Assembly (NCBI GenBank): GCA_944381935.1
Contig: CALWMN010000003.1
Coordinates: forward strand, 124,001 to 188,000
DNA from: an uncultured Mediterraneibacter sp.
GTDB taxonomy: Bacteria > Bacillota > Clostridia > Lachnospirales > Lachnospiraceae
Direction: 5' to 3'
Length of the DNA stretch: 64,000 nt
Made by a program: the position numbers and the translations under genes. The notes beneath the pieces are model-generated. The model saw only the letters and a list, made by a program, of their open reading frames with translations. It was not told the DNA's origin and made no database searches. Within the stretch, counting starts at the first letter, position 1. Each line of letters begins with the position of its first letter. Below, in pieces: positions 53,006 through 62,753 of this stretch.

Positions 53006-54060
53006 TACACGGACATGGAGGCGATATTTATACATACGGCGGTCTGCTTGACTTTTCGGTGAATGTCAACCCGCTTGGTCCCCCGCAGGAGGTTCTGGAT
53101 GCGGCGAAGAGGGGGGTGGAACTGGCGGAACATTACCCGGACAGCCGGTGCAGGGAGCTTAAGGCAGCCCTGGCGCGGAGAAAACATCTCCCGGGAGAAT
53201 TTTTCATCCCGGGGAACGGGGCGGCGGAGCTTCTGTTCTCTCTTGTGCTTGCCGAGAAGCCGAAGAGGGCGCTTCTTCCTGTCCCGTCTTTCTCGGAATA
53301 TGAACGGGCGCTGAAAACAGTGGACTGCCAGATCGAGGTGTACCCGCTTGAGGAGGAGAACGGTTTCCGGCTGGCAGAAGACTTTACGGACGCCCTTTCG
53401 GCAGATGTGGATATGGTATTTCTCTGTAATCCGTCCAACCCGGCAGGGCAGATAACCGGGCGGGAGTTGCTCCTCGAGATCGCGGCAGAATGTGAGGAAA
53501 AGAAGATCCGCCTTGTTGTGGATGAATGTTTTGTCGAGTTCCTGGAAGAACCGCAAGCCTACACGATGGAGAAGATGACAGAGAGGTACTCGTCCCTTTT
53601 CATCCTGCAGGCATTGACGAAAACCTGTTCCATACCGGGACTGCGCCTGGGATACGGGATCACCTCGGATTCGGCTCTCCTGGAGCGGATGGAGGAGGTG
53701 CGCCAGCCCTGGGGCGTATCGGTGCCCGCGCAGTGTGCGGGAATCGCGGCGCTTGGCGGAGAGGGCAGCAGAATGGAGCGGGCAAGGGAACTGATCCGAA
53801 GTGAGCGAAAAAGGATGGAGGAAACCTTGAGGGAAACCGGGGTGGAGGTCATTGCGTCCAGCTGTAATTTTATCCTCGTGAAGAGTCCTTATGACCTGTT
53901 CCGTCTTTTAAAGGACAGGGGAATCCTGATCAGGGACTGTTCCAATTACCGGGGACTCGGACGGGGATGGTACCGCACGGCGGTGCGGACAGAGGAAGAG
54001 AATAAAAGGCTGTTAGAGGCAGTCAGGGACATATACCGACAGGAAAAGGAGAACGCATAG
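53002..54060 (+). CDS. cobD: Threonine-phosphate decarboxylase
   Basis: PLP enzyme making (R)-1-amino-2-propanol O-2-phosphate for the cobamide linker, 352 residues. It begins HGGDIYTYGGLLDFSVNVNPLGPP, has FLCNPSNPAGQ (about residue 138), VVDECFVEF, and the PLP-binding lysine in ALTKTCSIPGLRLGYG (about 211-226). Directly followed by cbiP with no gap. No PduX-type threonine kinase gene is seen nearby. Confidence 0.93.
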   Translation: MIHGHGGDIYTYGGLLDFSVNVNPLGPPQEVLDAAKRGVELAEHYPDSRCRELKAALARRKHLPGEFFIPGNGAAELLFSLVLAEKPKRALLPVPSFSEYERALKTVDCQIEVYPLEEENGFRLAEDFTDALSADVDMVFLCNPSNPAGQITGRELLLEIAAECEEKKIRLVVDECFVEFLEEPQAYTMEKMTERYSSLFILQALTKTCSIPGLRLGYGITSDSALLERMEEVRQPWGVSVPAQCAGIAALGGEGSRMERARELIRSERKRMEETLRETGVEVIASSCNFILVKSPYDLFRLLKDRGILIRDCSNYRGLGRGWYRTAVRTEEENKRLLEAVRDIYRQEKENA

Positions 54061-55590
54061 ATGGCAAGACCGATCATGATACAGGGCACGATGTCCAATG
54101 CGGGAAAAAGCATCCTTGCAGGAGGGCTCTGCCGGGTGCTTAAGCAGGACGGAATAAAGGCCGTGCCCTTTAAATCTCAGAATATGGCGCTTAACTCCTA
54201 TATTACGAAAGACGGGCTGGAGATGGGACGCGCCCAGGTAATGCAGGCGGAGGCGGCAGGGGTGGAGCCGGACGTATGCATGAATCCGATCCTCTTAAAG
54301 CCGACCAGCGATACCGGCTCCCAGGTCATCCTGAACGGGGAGCCGAAAGGAGTCATGTCCGCCGCAGAGTATTACCGCCACAAGAGGGAGTATATTCCAT
54401 TCATTCTGGACGCCTATCAGAAGCTGGAGCGCTCCTCGGACGTGGTGGTCATCGAGGGGGCGGGAAGTCCGGCCGAGATTAACCTGAAACAGGACGATAT
54501 TGTGAACATGGGGCTGGCGAAGCTGGTGGATGCCCCGGTCCTCCTTGTAGGAGACATCGACAGAGGCGGCGTGTTCGCCCAGATTGCAGGCACAGTCATG
54601 CTTCTGGATGAGGATGAGCGGGAGAGGATCAAAGGCACGGTCATCAATAAGTTCCGGGGCGATATCTCTATCCTGAAGCCGGGACTTTCCATGCTCGAGG
54701 AAAGGATTCGTGTGCCGGTGCTGGGGGTGATTCCCTGGTTTGACCTGGATATTGAGGAGGAAGACAGCCTGACAGAGAGGTTCCAAAAAAAGAGAAAGCC
54801 GGGACTCCTTGATTTTGCGGTGATCCGCCTGCCCCGTATCTCGAATTTTACTGACTTTGCCCCGCTGGAGGCGTTAGAGGAAGTGAGCGTGCGGTATATC
54901 TCGTCCCCGGATGAGCTTGGGACTCCTGATGCGGTCTTCCTTCCCGGGAGCAAGAACACCATAGAAGACCTGCTCTGGATGAGGCAGAACGGACTGGAAG
55001 TACGGATCCTCAAATATGCGGGACAGGGGGGCATCGTGTTCGGGATATGCGGAGGCTATCAGATGCTGGGAGAGGAGATATCAGACCCGGAGGGAGAGGA
55101 GCACAGAGGCAGTGTAAGAGGAATGGGACTTCTTCCCGTCTTCACGGTATTCAAAAAGGAGAAACGAAGGACAAGGGTGAAGGGCAGATTCCGGGAAATT
55201 TCAGGAGCGCTTGCGGATATGGGCGGGGCTAAGATGGAGGGATATGAGATCCATATGGGAGATACCTGTCCGTCAGGAGAGGAGGAGCCTCTTCTGTCAT
55301 TTACTGCCGAAAGCGAACCGGACAGTCCCCGCACCGACGGCGCCCAGCAGGGAAATGTCTACGGGTGTTATGTACATGGAATCTTTGATGCCCGGATGAC
55401 GGCGGAAAGGTTTCTGTCCGCAGTTCTGAAAAAGAAAGGCTGTGATCCGGGGCAGATCCGGGCAGCAGACTGGAAAAGCCATAAAGAAGAGCAGTATGAT
55501 AAGCTGGCTGATATCATCCGGGGGCATCTGGATATGGACGCCATTTACAGAATCATAGAGAGAGGAATGGAGGCACCATGCGGTCTGTAA
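54061..55590 (+). CDS. cbiP: Cobyric acid synthase
   Basis: Glutamine-dependent amidation of the b, d, e and g side chains, 509 residues. The ATPase domain has MIQGTMSNAGKSILAGGLCR, PFKSQNMALNSYIT, EGAGSPAEINL and VGDIDRGGVFAQIAGT. The glutamine amidotransferase domain has the catalytic Cys in GIVFGICGGYQMLG (about residue 328) and YEIHMGDT plus a C-terminal GCYVHGIFD. Overlaps hemC by 13 bases. Confidence 0.95.
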   Translation: MARPIMIQGTMSNAGKSILAGGLCRVLKQDGIKAVPFKSQNMALNSYITKDGLEMGRAQVMQAEAAGVEPDVCMNPILLKPTSDTGSQVILNGEPKGVMSAAEYYRHKREYIPFILDAYQKLERSSDVVVIEGAGSPAEINLKQDDIVNMGLAKLVDAPVLLVGDIDRGGVFAQIAGTVMLLDEDERERIKGTVINKFRGDISILKPGLSMLEERIRVPVLGVIPWFDLDIEEEDSLTERFQKKRKPGLLDFAVIRLPRISNFTDFAPLEALEEVSVRYISSPDELGTPDAVFLPGSKNTIEDLLWMRQNGLEVRILKYAGQGGIVFGICGGYQMLGEEISDPEGEEHRGSVRGMGLLPVFTVFKKEKRRTRVKGRFREISGALADMGGAKMEGYEIHMGDTCPSGEEEPLLSFTAESEPDSPRTDGAQQGNVYGCYVHGIFDARMTAERFLSAVLKKKGCDPGQIRAADWKSHKEEQYDKLADIIRGHLDMDAIYRIIERGMEAPCGL

Positions 55591-56474
55591 TCAGAATCGG
55601 AAGCAGAGAGAGCGCGCTTGCCGTAAGGCAGGCGGAAATCATCCGGGAACTCATCCAAAAGAGCAGCCCCGGGCAGCAGGTTGAGATCGTCACAATGAAG
55701 ACGGCAGGAGACAGGATACTTGGCCAAAGCCTGGAGAAAATCGGCGGGAAAGGGCTGTTTGTAAAGGAATTGGACAAGGCGCTCCTGGAAGGGCAGATCG
55801 ACCTTTCAGTCCACAGCCTGAAAGATATGCCCATAGAGGAAAGAGAGGAGCTTCCCATTCTGGCGTACGGGAAACGGGAGGACGCCCGGGACGTGCTTGT
55901 ATACCGCCCGGGATTACAGGCACTTCCCGAAAACGCTGTGATCGGGACCTCCAGCAGACGGAGGGAGATCCAGATGGCAAGGCTGTATCCGGGATGTACG
56001 TTTTCGGGAATCCGGGGGAATGTCCAGACCCGGCTGAAAAAGCTGGAGGCAGGGGAATACGATGGGACACTTCTTGCGGCGGCAGGCCTCAAAAGGCTGG
56101 GAATGGAGCATGTGGCAGGACGGTATTTCTCTGTGGAGGAGATGATCCCTGCGGCAGGACAGGGGATCCTGGCTGTCCAGGGCAGACAGGGGGAAACCTT
56201 TGATTGGACGGAAGCGGTAAACGACCGGGAGAGCCGGGCGGCTGCGCTTGCAGAGCGGCAGTTTATCCGGACTCTTGGCGGCGGCTGCACATCCCCTTCA
56301 GCGGCATATGCACAGGTTGCGGGAAATGAACTGAAATTAACCGGTCTTTATTATAATGAAAAGACCGGAGAATGCCGGACAGCTGCAATGGCAGGAGAGA
56401 CAGATGCGGCAGAGCAGACCGGGGAGAGGCTTGCCCTTTTCCTGACAGGAGAAGGTGCGGACCACAGAATTTAG
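55578..56474 (+). CDS. hemC: Porphobilinogen deaminase (hydroxymethylbilane synthase)
   Basis: Makes hydroxymethylbilane from four porphobilinogens, 298 residues. IRIGSRESALAVRQAEII at the start, SVHSLKDMP (about 75), IGTSSRRREIQMARL, IRGNVQTRLKKL and the dipyrromethane-cofactor Cys in TLGGGCTSPSAAYAQ (about 238). It supplies tetrapyrrole precursor to the cobalamin genes. hemA, hemL and hemB are not in the window. Confidence 0.95.
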   Translation: MRSVIRIGSRESALAVRQAEIIRELIQKSSPGQQVEIVTMKTAGDRILGQSLEKIGGKGLFVKELDKALLEGQIDLSVHSLKDMPIEEREELPILAYGKREDARDVLVYRPGLQALPENAVIGTSSRRREIQMARLYPGCTFSGIRGNVQTRLKKLEAGEYDGTLLAAAGLKRLGMEHVAGRYFSVEEMIPAAGQGILAVQGRQGETFDWTEAVNDRESRAAALAERQFIRTLGGGCTSPSAAYAQVAGNELKLTGLYYNEKTGECRTAAMAGETDAAEQTGERLALFLTGEGADHRI

Positions 56475-56514
56475 ATTATGTAAAAGAAAAAGATAAAAGC
56501 GGGGAGAATATCGC

Positions 56515-58101
56515 ATGGATCAAAATAATAAAAAACATATCAGCCATGATACAGGTTATGTCTGGCTTGCCGGGGCAGGGCCGGGAGACGCAGGCCTTAT
56601 GACGCTTAAGGGCGCCGACCTGATCAGGCAGGCTGACCTCATCGTCTACGATGCCCTGATCAGCGCGGAAATCTTGAGCATGATTCCTCCCGAAAAGGAA
56701 ACGGTCTATGTGGGAAAACAGGCAGGATATCACGCTGTCCCGCAGGAGAAGATCAATCAGGTTCTTGTCAGAGAGGCGAAAAAGGGGAAAAAGGTACTCC
56801 GGCTAAAGGGCGGAGACCCTTTCGTTTTTGGACGGGGCGGGGAGGAGCTGGAGATCCTCGCCCGGGAGGGAATCCCGTTTGAGGCAGTGCCGGGCGTCAC
56901 CTCATCCGTGGCAGTCCCCGCCTATGCAGGGATCCCCGTTACGCACAGGGATTACGCTTCCTCCTTTCATGTGATCACCGGGCATGCGAAAAAAGATGGG
57001 ACGCCTGACATAGATTTTGACGCCCTTGTCCGTCTCAGGGGAACGCTCGTATTTCTTATGGGCGTCGCTTCGATGGGGCAGATACTCGACGGCCTGATGA
57101 GGGCGGGGATGGCGCGGGATATGCCGGCGGCTGTGCTGGAGAGGGGGACCACTGCCCGGCAGAGGCGGATCGTCTCCTCAGTGGGGACATTAAAGGAGGA
57201 GGCACAGAGAGCGGGCATCCAGGCTCCGGCAGTCATTGTCGTGGGGCAGGTGTGCGCACTCTCTGAGACATTTTGCTGGGCGGAGAAGAGAGCCCTGGGG
57301 GGCAGGCAGTTTCTCCTGACCAGACCGCGACAGAACATGTCTGTCCTGGCAGGAAGGCTGAGAGCCCTGGGGGCACAGGTGATCGAGATGCCTGCCATCA
57401 GCACCCAGGTGATTTCTCCGAACAGGAAACTGAAAGAGGAGCTTTCGGACTTTGCCGCCTCACACCGGGAAAAGTGGCTGGTCTTTACCAGCCCCATCGG
57501 TGTAGCTGCATTTTTCGGGCAGCTTGCGGAGATGAAGCTGGACATCAGGCAGGTATTCTGCATGGCAGGGAAAGCGAAGATCGCGGCCATCGGGCGGGCC
57601 ACAGCTTCGTCGCTCTTAGAGCGGGGACTGGTGGCGGATCTGGTCCCGGAGGTTTACAGTGCGGCTGCACTTGGAGAGAAGCTGGCAGATCAGGCGGGTA
57701 CAGGAAGTGATATCCTTGTGGCCCGCGCGGAGGATGGATCTGAGGAGCTATTGCCTCCTCTTCTTGGAGCAGGTTTCCGTGTGAAGGATGTCCCGCTGTA
57801 CCGGACAGTCTGTGAGATGCATCCTCTTCTGAGACAGAAGATTGAAAACCTTCTGGAAAACGGTGAGATCGACGCTGTAACTTTTACCAGCAGGTCCACT
57901 GTCCGGGGATTCGCACAGGCGGTGGGAAACCCTGATTTTGGCAGGATACAGGCGGTGTGCATCGGAGAGCAGACTGCCGGGGCGGCAGCAGAATACGGGA
58001 TGGAAACCGTGATTTCAGACGAGGCGTCCACAGACTCCCTGGTGGAAAAGATCGTGGAGCTGTACGGAAACAGCCAGGAGGAAAGATATGATATCATTTG
58101 A
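56515..58101 (+). CDS. cobA/hemD: Bifunctional uroporphyrinogen-III C-methyltransferase / uroporphyrinogen-III synthase
   Basis: A 528-residue fusion. Residues about 13-255 are the SUMT domain (GAGPGDAGLMTLKGADLI, VYVGKQAGYHA, RLKGGDPFVFGRGGEEL, PGVTSSVAVPAYAGIPVTHR). Residues about 265-528 are HemD (FLLTRPRQNMSVLAGRLRALGAQVIEMPAI, FTSPIGVAAFF, TFTSRSTVRGFAQAV). It makes uroporphyrinogen III and methylates it to precorrin-2. No separate precorrin-2 dehydrogenase gene is seen in the window. Overlaps the next gene by 14 bases. Confidence 0.94.
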   Translation: MDQNNKKHISHDTGYVWLAGAGPGDAGLMTLKGADLIRQADLIVYDALISAEILSMIPPEKETVYVGKQAGYHAVPQEKINQVLVREAKKGKKVLRLKGGDPFVFGRGGEELEILAREGIPFEAVPGVTSSVAVPAYAGIPVTHRDYASSFHVITGHAKKDGTPDIDFDALVRLRGTLVFLMGVASMGQILDGLMRAGMARDMPAAVLERGTTARQRRIVSSVGTLKEEAQRAGIQAPAVIVVGQVCALSETFCWAEKRALGGRQFLLTRPRQNMSVLAGRLRALGAQVIEMPAISTQVISPNRKLKEELSDFAASHREKWLVFTSPIGVAAFFGQLAEMKLDIRQVFCMAGKAKIAAIGRATASSLLERGLVADLVPEVYSAAALGEKLADQAGTGSDILVARAEDGSEELLPPLLGAGFRVKDVPLYRTVCEMHPLLRQKIENLLENGEIDAVTFTSRSTVRGFAQAVGNPDFGRIQAVCIGEQTAGAAAEYGMETVISDEASTDSLVEKIVELYGNSQEERYDII

Positions 58102-59140
58102 GAGTGATTATACAAACGGGGCGCATCCAAAAGTGCTGGAGCGTCTCATTGCAACAAACACGGAAACGCTTCCGGGATACGGAAGCGACCGTTACTGCCA
58201 AAGCGCACGGGAGAAGATACGCGCTGCCTGCGGCTGCCCGGACGCGGATGTGTTTTTCCTTGTGGGAGGGACACAGACCAATGCTGTTGTGATCGATGCG
58301 GTCTTAAACAGGTATGAAGGGGCCGTGGCGGCGGATACCGGACATGTTGCGGTCCATGAGGCAGGGGCAGTGGAATTTACAGGGCATAAAGTGCTTACAC
58401 TGCCCCAGCATGGAGGAAAGATCGGTCCGGGGGAGCTGGAGCAGTATCTCGCCGGGTTCTATCAGGATGCGAACCATGCGCACATGGTATTTCCGGGAAT
58501 GGTTTATCTTACCCATCCGACCGAGCTTGGGACACTGTACACGAAAGAGGAGCTTGAACAGATCGCCGGCATATGCCGGTCGTATGAGATTCCCCTGTTT
58601 TTGGACGGGGCACGCCTTGGATATGGACTGATGAGCCGGGATACCGATGTGGCATTGACCGATGTGGCAGCGCTGTGCGATGTGTTTTACATCGGCGGGA
58701 CGAAGGTTGGAGCCCTGTGCGGGGAGGCGGTTGTGTTTACCGGGAAAGCCCCGGAGCACTTTATGACTTCTGTGAAACAGCACGGCGCTCTTCTGGCAAA
58801 GGGAAGGCTTCTGGGCGTTCAGTTTGACGCGCTGTTCACGGATAACCTGTATTTCGATATCGGCAGGCACGGGATCGAGATGGCAGAGGAGCTGAAGAAG
58901 GTTTTTTCGGAAAACGGATACCGGTTTGCATGGGAGTCGCCGACGAACCAGCAGTTCGTCATTCTGGAAAACGAAGAGATGGAGAGGCTTGGAAGGCAGG
59001 TGTCATTTGATTTCTGGGAGAAGGCGGATGAAACGCACACTGTGGCCAGGTTCGCGACAAGCTGGGCGACGGAAAAGGAAGACATAGAAGAACTCAGAGA
59101 ACTGCTTCGGGCAGGGAAAAACGTTAAGAAGGAAGCGTAG
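58088..59140 (+). CDS. ltaE: Threonine aldolase family PLP enzyme
   Basis: PLP-dependent beta-eliminating lyase of the low-specificity threonine aldolase family, 350 residues: threonine to glycine plus acetaldehyde. SDYTNGAHPKVLERL, ETLPGYGSDRYC, FLVGGTQTNAVV, LDGARLGYG (about residue 175) and the PLP lysine in FYIGGTKVGAL (about 205). GGAGGA precedes the ATG inside the hemD end. Its position at the tail of the cobalamin cluster may reflect shared threonine use with cobD, or only cotranscription. Confidence 0.9.
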   Translation: MISFESDYTNGAHPKVLERLIATNTETLPGYGSDRYCQSAREKIRAACGCPDADVFFLVGGTQTNAVVIDAVLNRYEGAVAADTGHVAVHEAGAVEFTGHKVLTLPQHGGKIGPGELEQYLAGFYQDANHAHMVFPGMVYLTHPTELGTLYTKEELEQIAGICRSYEIPLFLDGARLGYGLMSRDTDVALTDVAALCDVFYIGGTKVGALCGEAVVFTGKAPEHFMTSVKQHGALLAKGRLLGVQFDALFTDNLYFDIGRHGIEMAEELKKVFSENGYRFAWESPTNQQFVILENEEMERLGRQVSFDFWEKADETHTVARFATSWATEKEDIEELRELLRAGKNVKKEA

Positions 59141-59146
59141 AAGATT

Positions 59147-60073
59147 ATGGCACGATATATACTCAAACGGATCCTGACCGGAATCATCGCCCTGTTTGTA
59201 CTGGCGGCGGTGACGTTCTTTCTTGTCCGCCTGATACCGGGAAGCCCCTTTCAGAGCGCAGCGACGTCCTCTTCCGTGGTGGAGGCGGTGGAGAGGGAGT
59301 ACGGACTTGACCGCCCGCTTTTCGAGCAGTTCCTGTCCTATATGGGAAAGCTTCTGCGGGGGAATTTCGGTATTTCCTATTCCAATCCCGGGGTGAGCGT
59401 CACGGAAATTATCTGGAGGACATGGCCGGTCACAGCGTCTCTTGGGACAGCGGCCCTTGTCGTTTCGCTTCTGGCTGGCACAGGGCTTGGCACCCTTCTG
59501 GCTGTGTCAAAGAGCAGGGGCATCCAGCGGATTATATCCGGCGGGGCAATGCTGGCGTCAGGGATTCCGGGGTTCGCCCTGGCTGTCATCCTTCTGCTGG
59601 TATTCTCCGTCAGGCTGAACTGGTTCCCGTCCTCCGGCCTGTCTTCCCCGCTCCACTACGTCCTTCCGGTCACGGCACTGTCCCTGTACCCTGCAGCGGT
59701 GATCACCCGGCTTACAGGTAATGCACTGAGGGCAGAACTGCAGAAGGAGTATGTGCTTTTCGCACGGGCGAAGGGGCTGGGGGAAACCAGGACCCTGTGG
59801 ACACATGCAATGAAGCACGCATGCCGTCCTGTACTTGGATATATTGGCCCCGCATCGGCATTTCTGCTCACGGGAAGTTTTGTGGTGGAGAGCATTTTTA
59901 CGATCCCGGGAATCGGAAGGGAGTTTGTCAATTCCATAACGGGACGGGATTATACGCTCATACTGGGATTGACAGTGTTCATGGGGACGGTGGTCATTGT
60001 GGTCAATCTGATCGCAGACCTTCTGGGAGCATGGCTTGACCCGGAGATGAGGCGCGCATACAGGGAATCCTGA
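59147..60073 (+). CDS. Peptide ABC transporter permease (DppB/OppB-like)
   Basis: A 308-residue permease with six membrane segments. RYILKRILTGIIALFVLAAVTFFLVRLIPGSPF at the N terminus is typical of DppB/OppB. The EAA-like loop is FARAKGLGETRTLWTHAMKHACRPVLGYIG (about residues 205-234). It begins six bases after ltaE, so the importer appears cotranscribed with the cobalamin cluster. Confidence 0.9.
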   Translation: MARYILKRILTGIIALFVLAAVTFFLVRLIPGSPFQSAATSSSVVEAVEREYGLDRPLFEQFLSYMGKLLRGNFGISYSNPGVSVTEIIWRTWPVTASLGTAALVVSLLAGTGLGTLLAVSKSRGIQRIISGGAMLASGIPGFALAVILLLVFSVRLNWFPSSGLSSPLHYVLPVTALSLYPAAVITRLTGNALRAELQKEYVLFARAKGLGETRTLWTHAMKHACRPVLGYIGPASAFLLTGSFVVESIFTIPGIGREFVNSITGRDYTLILGLTVFMGTVVIVVNLIADLLGAWLDPEMRRAYRES

Positions 60074-60123
60074 ACTGAAGAGCAGGAAGAGGCACAGGAA
60101 TACACAGGAAGGGAGCCGGTACA

Positions 60124-60960
60124 GTGGCAAAAGCGATATGGAAGTACATAAGAAAAGACAGGCAGGCAGCGGCAGGGTGTGTGATTCTGGGCGCATGGAT
60201 CTTTCTGGCAGTGCTGGTACCGTTTTTCGGACCATACTCATATACGGACCAGAACGCGGCGATACAGAATCAGGGGATCTCAATTCTTCACTGGTTCGGA
60301 ACAGACAAGTTCGGACGCGATATCTTTGCGCGGGTCTGGTATGGCGCCGGGATCAGCCTGGTCATCGGACTGGCCAGCGCGCTGATCAACGGATGCATCG
60401 GTGCCGCATACGGCGCAGTATCCGGTTATGCGGGAAAGCGCACAGATCTGATCCTGATGCGGGCGGCGGACATCATTGCCTCGGTTCCCTCCATGCTCTA
60501 TGTCATTCTTATCACCCTTGTGCTCGGGGCAGGGGTCGTGAGTATGATCCTCGGACTGTGCATTTCCGGGTGGATTGAGACGGCAAGGATCGCAAGGGGG
60601 GAGATCCTGCACCTAAAAGAGTCCGATTTTGCACTTGCTGCCCGGCTGGGCGGCGCCAGCCCCTTCCGTATACTCATCAGGCACCTCCTTCCGAACGCGT
60701 CAGGGCCGATCCTTGTAAATGTTGTTTTCCTGATACCACAGGCAGTTTTTACAGAGGCCTTTTTAAGCTTTCTCGGGGTGGGTCTTGCAGCACCGGCGGC
60801 GAGCCTGGGAACAATCATCCGGGAGGCGAGAACCCAGATGCTTCTCTACCCATCCCAGATGATATGCCCGCTTGTAGTGCTGTGCGTGATGCTGCTGGGA
60901 CTGAACATGCTTGGAAGCGCGCTGGAACGCAGATTCGGAAGACCGGAAGGGGGAGGCTGA
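60124..60960 (+). CDS. Peptide ABC transporter permease (DppC/OppC-like)
   Basis: A 278-residue permease with about six membrane segments. HWFGTDKFGRDIFARVWYGAGISLVIG (about residue 56) is the DppC/OppC signature, and the ATPase contact loop is LAARLGGASPFRILIRHLLPN. GTG start at 60124 after a GGGAG site. Preceded by a 50-base gap and followed after one base by the ATPase gene. Confidence 0.9.
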   Translation: MAKAIWKYIRKDRQAAAGCVILGAWIFLAVLVPFFGPYSYTDQNAAIQNQGISILHWFGTDKFGRDIFARVWYGAGISLVIGLASALINGCIGAAYGAVSGYAGKRTDLILMRAADIIASVPSMLYVILITLVLGAGVVSMILGLCISGWIETARIARGEILHLKESDFALAARLGGASPFRILIRHLLPNASGPILVNVVFLIPQAVFTEAFLSFLGVGLAAPAASLGTIIREARTQMLLYPSQMICPLVVLCVMLLGLNMLGSALERRFGRPEGGG

Positions 60961-60961
60961 A

Positions 60962-62728
60962 ATGAGCATACTGGATGTACAGAATTTAAGAGTCAGGTAC
61001 CATGAGGGGAAAGCAGACGGCGATGTGTTAAAGGGCGTCAGCTTTTCTGTGGAAAAGGGGGAGACGGTCGGGATCATCGGGGAATCCGGTTCGGGAAAGA
61101 GCACGGCAATGCTGGCTGTGATGGGACTTCTCGATGCAAAGGCGCGGGTCTTGTCAGACCATATCCTGGTCGGAGGCGGGAAACCTTGTCCGGGAAAGAA
61201 TATCGCGATGGTGTTTCAGGATTCCCTGAACTGCCTCAATCCTTCTGTCAAGATCGGACGGCAGGTGGCAGAGACTGTCCGTGCCAGGAGAAAATGCAGC
61301 AGAAAAGAGGCGGCGCTAAGGACAGAAGAACTTCTTGATACAGTAGGGATCCGAAGTCCAAAACTTCGGATGGAGCAGTATCCCTTTGAGCTGTCCGGCG
61401 GGATGCGCCAGAGGGTGGTGATTGCCATTGCGCTTGCCTGTGAACCACAGATCATCCTGGCGGATGAACCTACAACTGCGCTGGATGCGGCAGTGCAGGC
61501 TCAGATCATCCTTCTGCTGAAAAGAATTGTGCGTAAGACGGATACCTCCCTGCTCTTGGTCAGCCATGACCCGGGAGTGACAGCGGCGCTGTGCAGCAGG
61601 GTGTATGTGATGAGAAAAGGGCAGATGGTTGAGAGCGGAACAGCGGAGGATGTCTTTTATTTTCCGAAGGAAGAGTACACAAAGCGGCTCCTTGGGGACA
61701 GGATCGGCAAGGGATACAAGGCCGGGGAAGAACCGTGCGGCGATCCTCTGGTCTGCGTGAGGAATGTGACGAAAGAATACGACACAAAGGAAGGGATATA
61801 CGACATTTCCCTGGACATCGGAGAAGGGGAGACTGTCGCCATTGCAGGGGAGAGCGGAAGCGGGAAAACAACGCTCGCCAGGGTGATTACAGGACTTTTA
61901 GAAGCGGATGCGGGTCATCTGTACTACAGAGGGCAGGAACTGGATGGATCCCTGAGAAAGACACTGGGCAGAGGAAAGTTCCAGATGGTTTTCCAGGATC
62001 CGTACGGATCGCTGAATCCCGTGCTTACAGCAGGCCAGGCTCTTGATGAGAGCCTGCGCCCCATCGTGAGGGGAGAGCCTGCGCTTCGCAGAAGGAAGGT
62101 GGAGGCAATGCTCGCCCTGGTCGGGTTAAGCGCAAAGGATGCGGGAAAATACCCGTCTGAGTTTTCCGGGGGAGAGCGGCAGCGGATCGGGCTTGCCCGC
62201 GCCCTGATCGCAAAACCGGATCTTCTGGTGTGCGACGAAGCGCTCTCTGCTTTGGATACCCGGACCCGGGAGCAGATACTGGAGCTGTTGAAAACAGTGC
62301 GGGAAAAGGAAAGGCTATCCTGCCTGTTTATCTCCCATGACCTGCATGCAGTGCGCCGCATCAGCAGCCGGGTGGGGGTGATGTATGGGGGAAGGCTTGC
62401 GGAACTGGGGAGGACGAAAGATATCTGTTCCGATCCCTGGCATCCCTATACCAGGCTGCTGCTTGACGCAGTGCCGAAGGCGGATCCCGTAAGGGCAGGC
62501 AGATTCAGGGGGGCTGTGGCAGAAGAAAGAGGAACAGAAAAGAGAGGAATAGAAAAAGAAGGCAGAGGATGCCCGTTTGCCGCAAACTGCACATATGCCA
62601 TGAAATGCTGCGCAGAGGAAATGCCCGGCCAATACAGTTTTGGAGACCGGCAGGTATCCTGTTTTTTATATTCGGAGAAGCACAGTGGAAGGAGAGCGAA
62701 GGGGTATACGATGACTTCCCAGATCTGA
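60962..62728 (+). CDS. Peptide ABC transporter ATP-binding protein, tandem DppD-DppF fusion
   Basis: A 588-residue protein with two complete ABC ATPase modules. The first (about 3-245) has Walker A GESGSGKST, signature LSGGMRQRVVIAIALA and Walker B IILADEPTTALD. The second (about 260-500) has GESGSGKTT, FSGGERQRIGLARALI and LLVCDEALSALD. The C terminus holds the oligopeptide ATPase motif with cysteines (GCPFAANCTYAMKCC...). It fuses what are usually two separate genes, dppD and dppF. Confidence 0.9.
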   Translation: MSILDVQNLRVRYHEGKADGDVLKGVSFSVEKGETVGIIGESGSGKSTAMLAVMGLLDAKARVLSDHILVGGGKPCPGKNIAMVFQDSLNCLNPSVKIGRQVAETVRARRKCSRKEAALRTEELLDTVGIRSPKLRMEQYPFELSGGMRQRVVIAIALACEPQIILADEPTTALDAAVQAQIILLLKRIVRKTDTSLLLVSHDPGVTAALCSRVYVMRKGQMVESGTAEDVFYFPKEEYTKRLLGDRIGKGYKAGEEPCGDPLVCVRNVTKEYDTKEGIYDISLDIGEGETVAIAGESGSGKTTLARVITGLLEADAGHLYYRGQELDGSLRKTLGRGKFQMVFQDPYGSLNPVLTAGQALDESLRPIVRGEPALRRRKVEAMLALVGLSAKDAGKYPSEFSGGERQRIGLARALIAKPDLLVCDEALSALDTRTREQILELLKTVREKERLSCLFISHDLHAVRRISSRVGVMYGGRLAELGRTKDICSDPWHPYTRLLLDAVPKADPVRAGRFRGAVAEERGTEKRGIEKEGRGCPFAANCTYAMKCCAEEMPGQYSFGDRQVSCFLYSEKHSGRRAKGYTMTSQI

Positions 62729-62753
62729 CGGACACGGCATAAAGGAGAAAAAC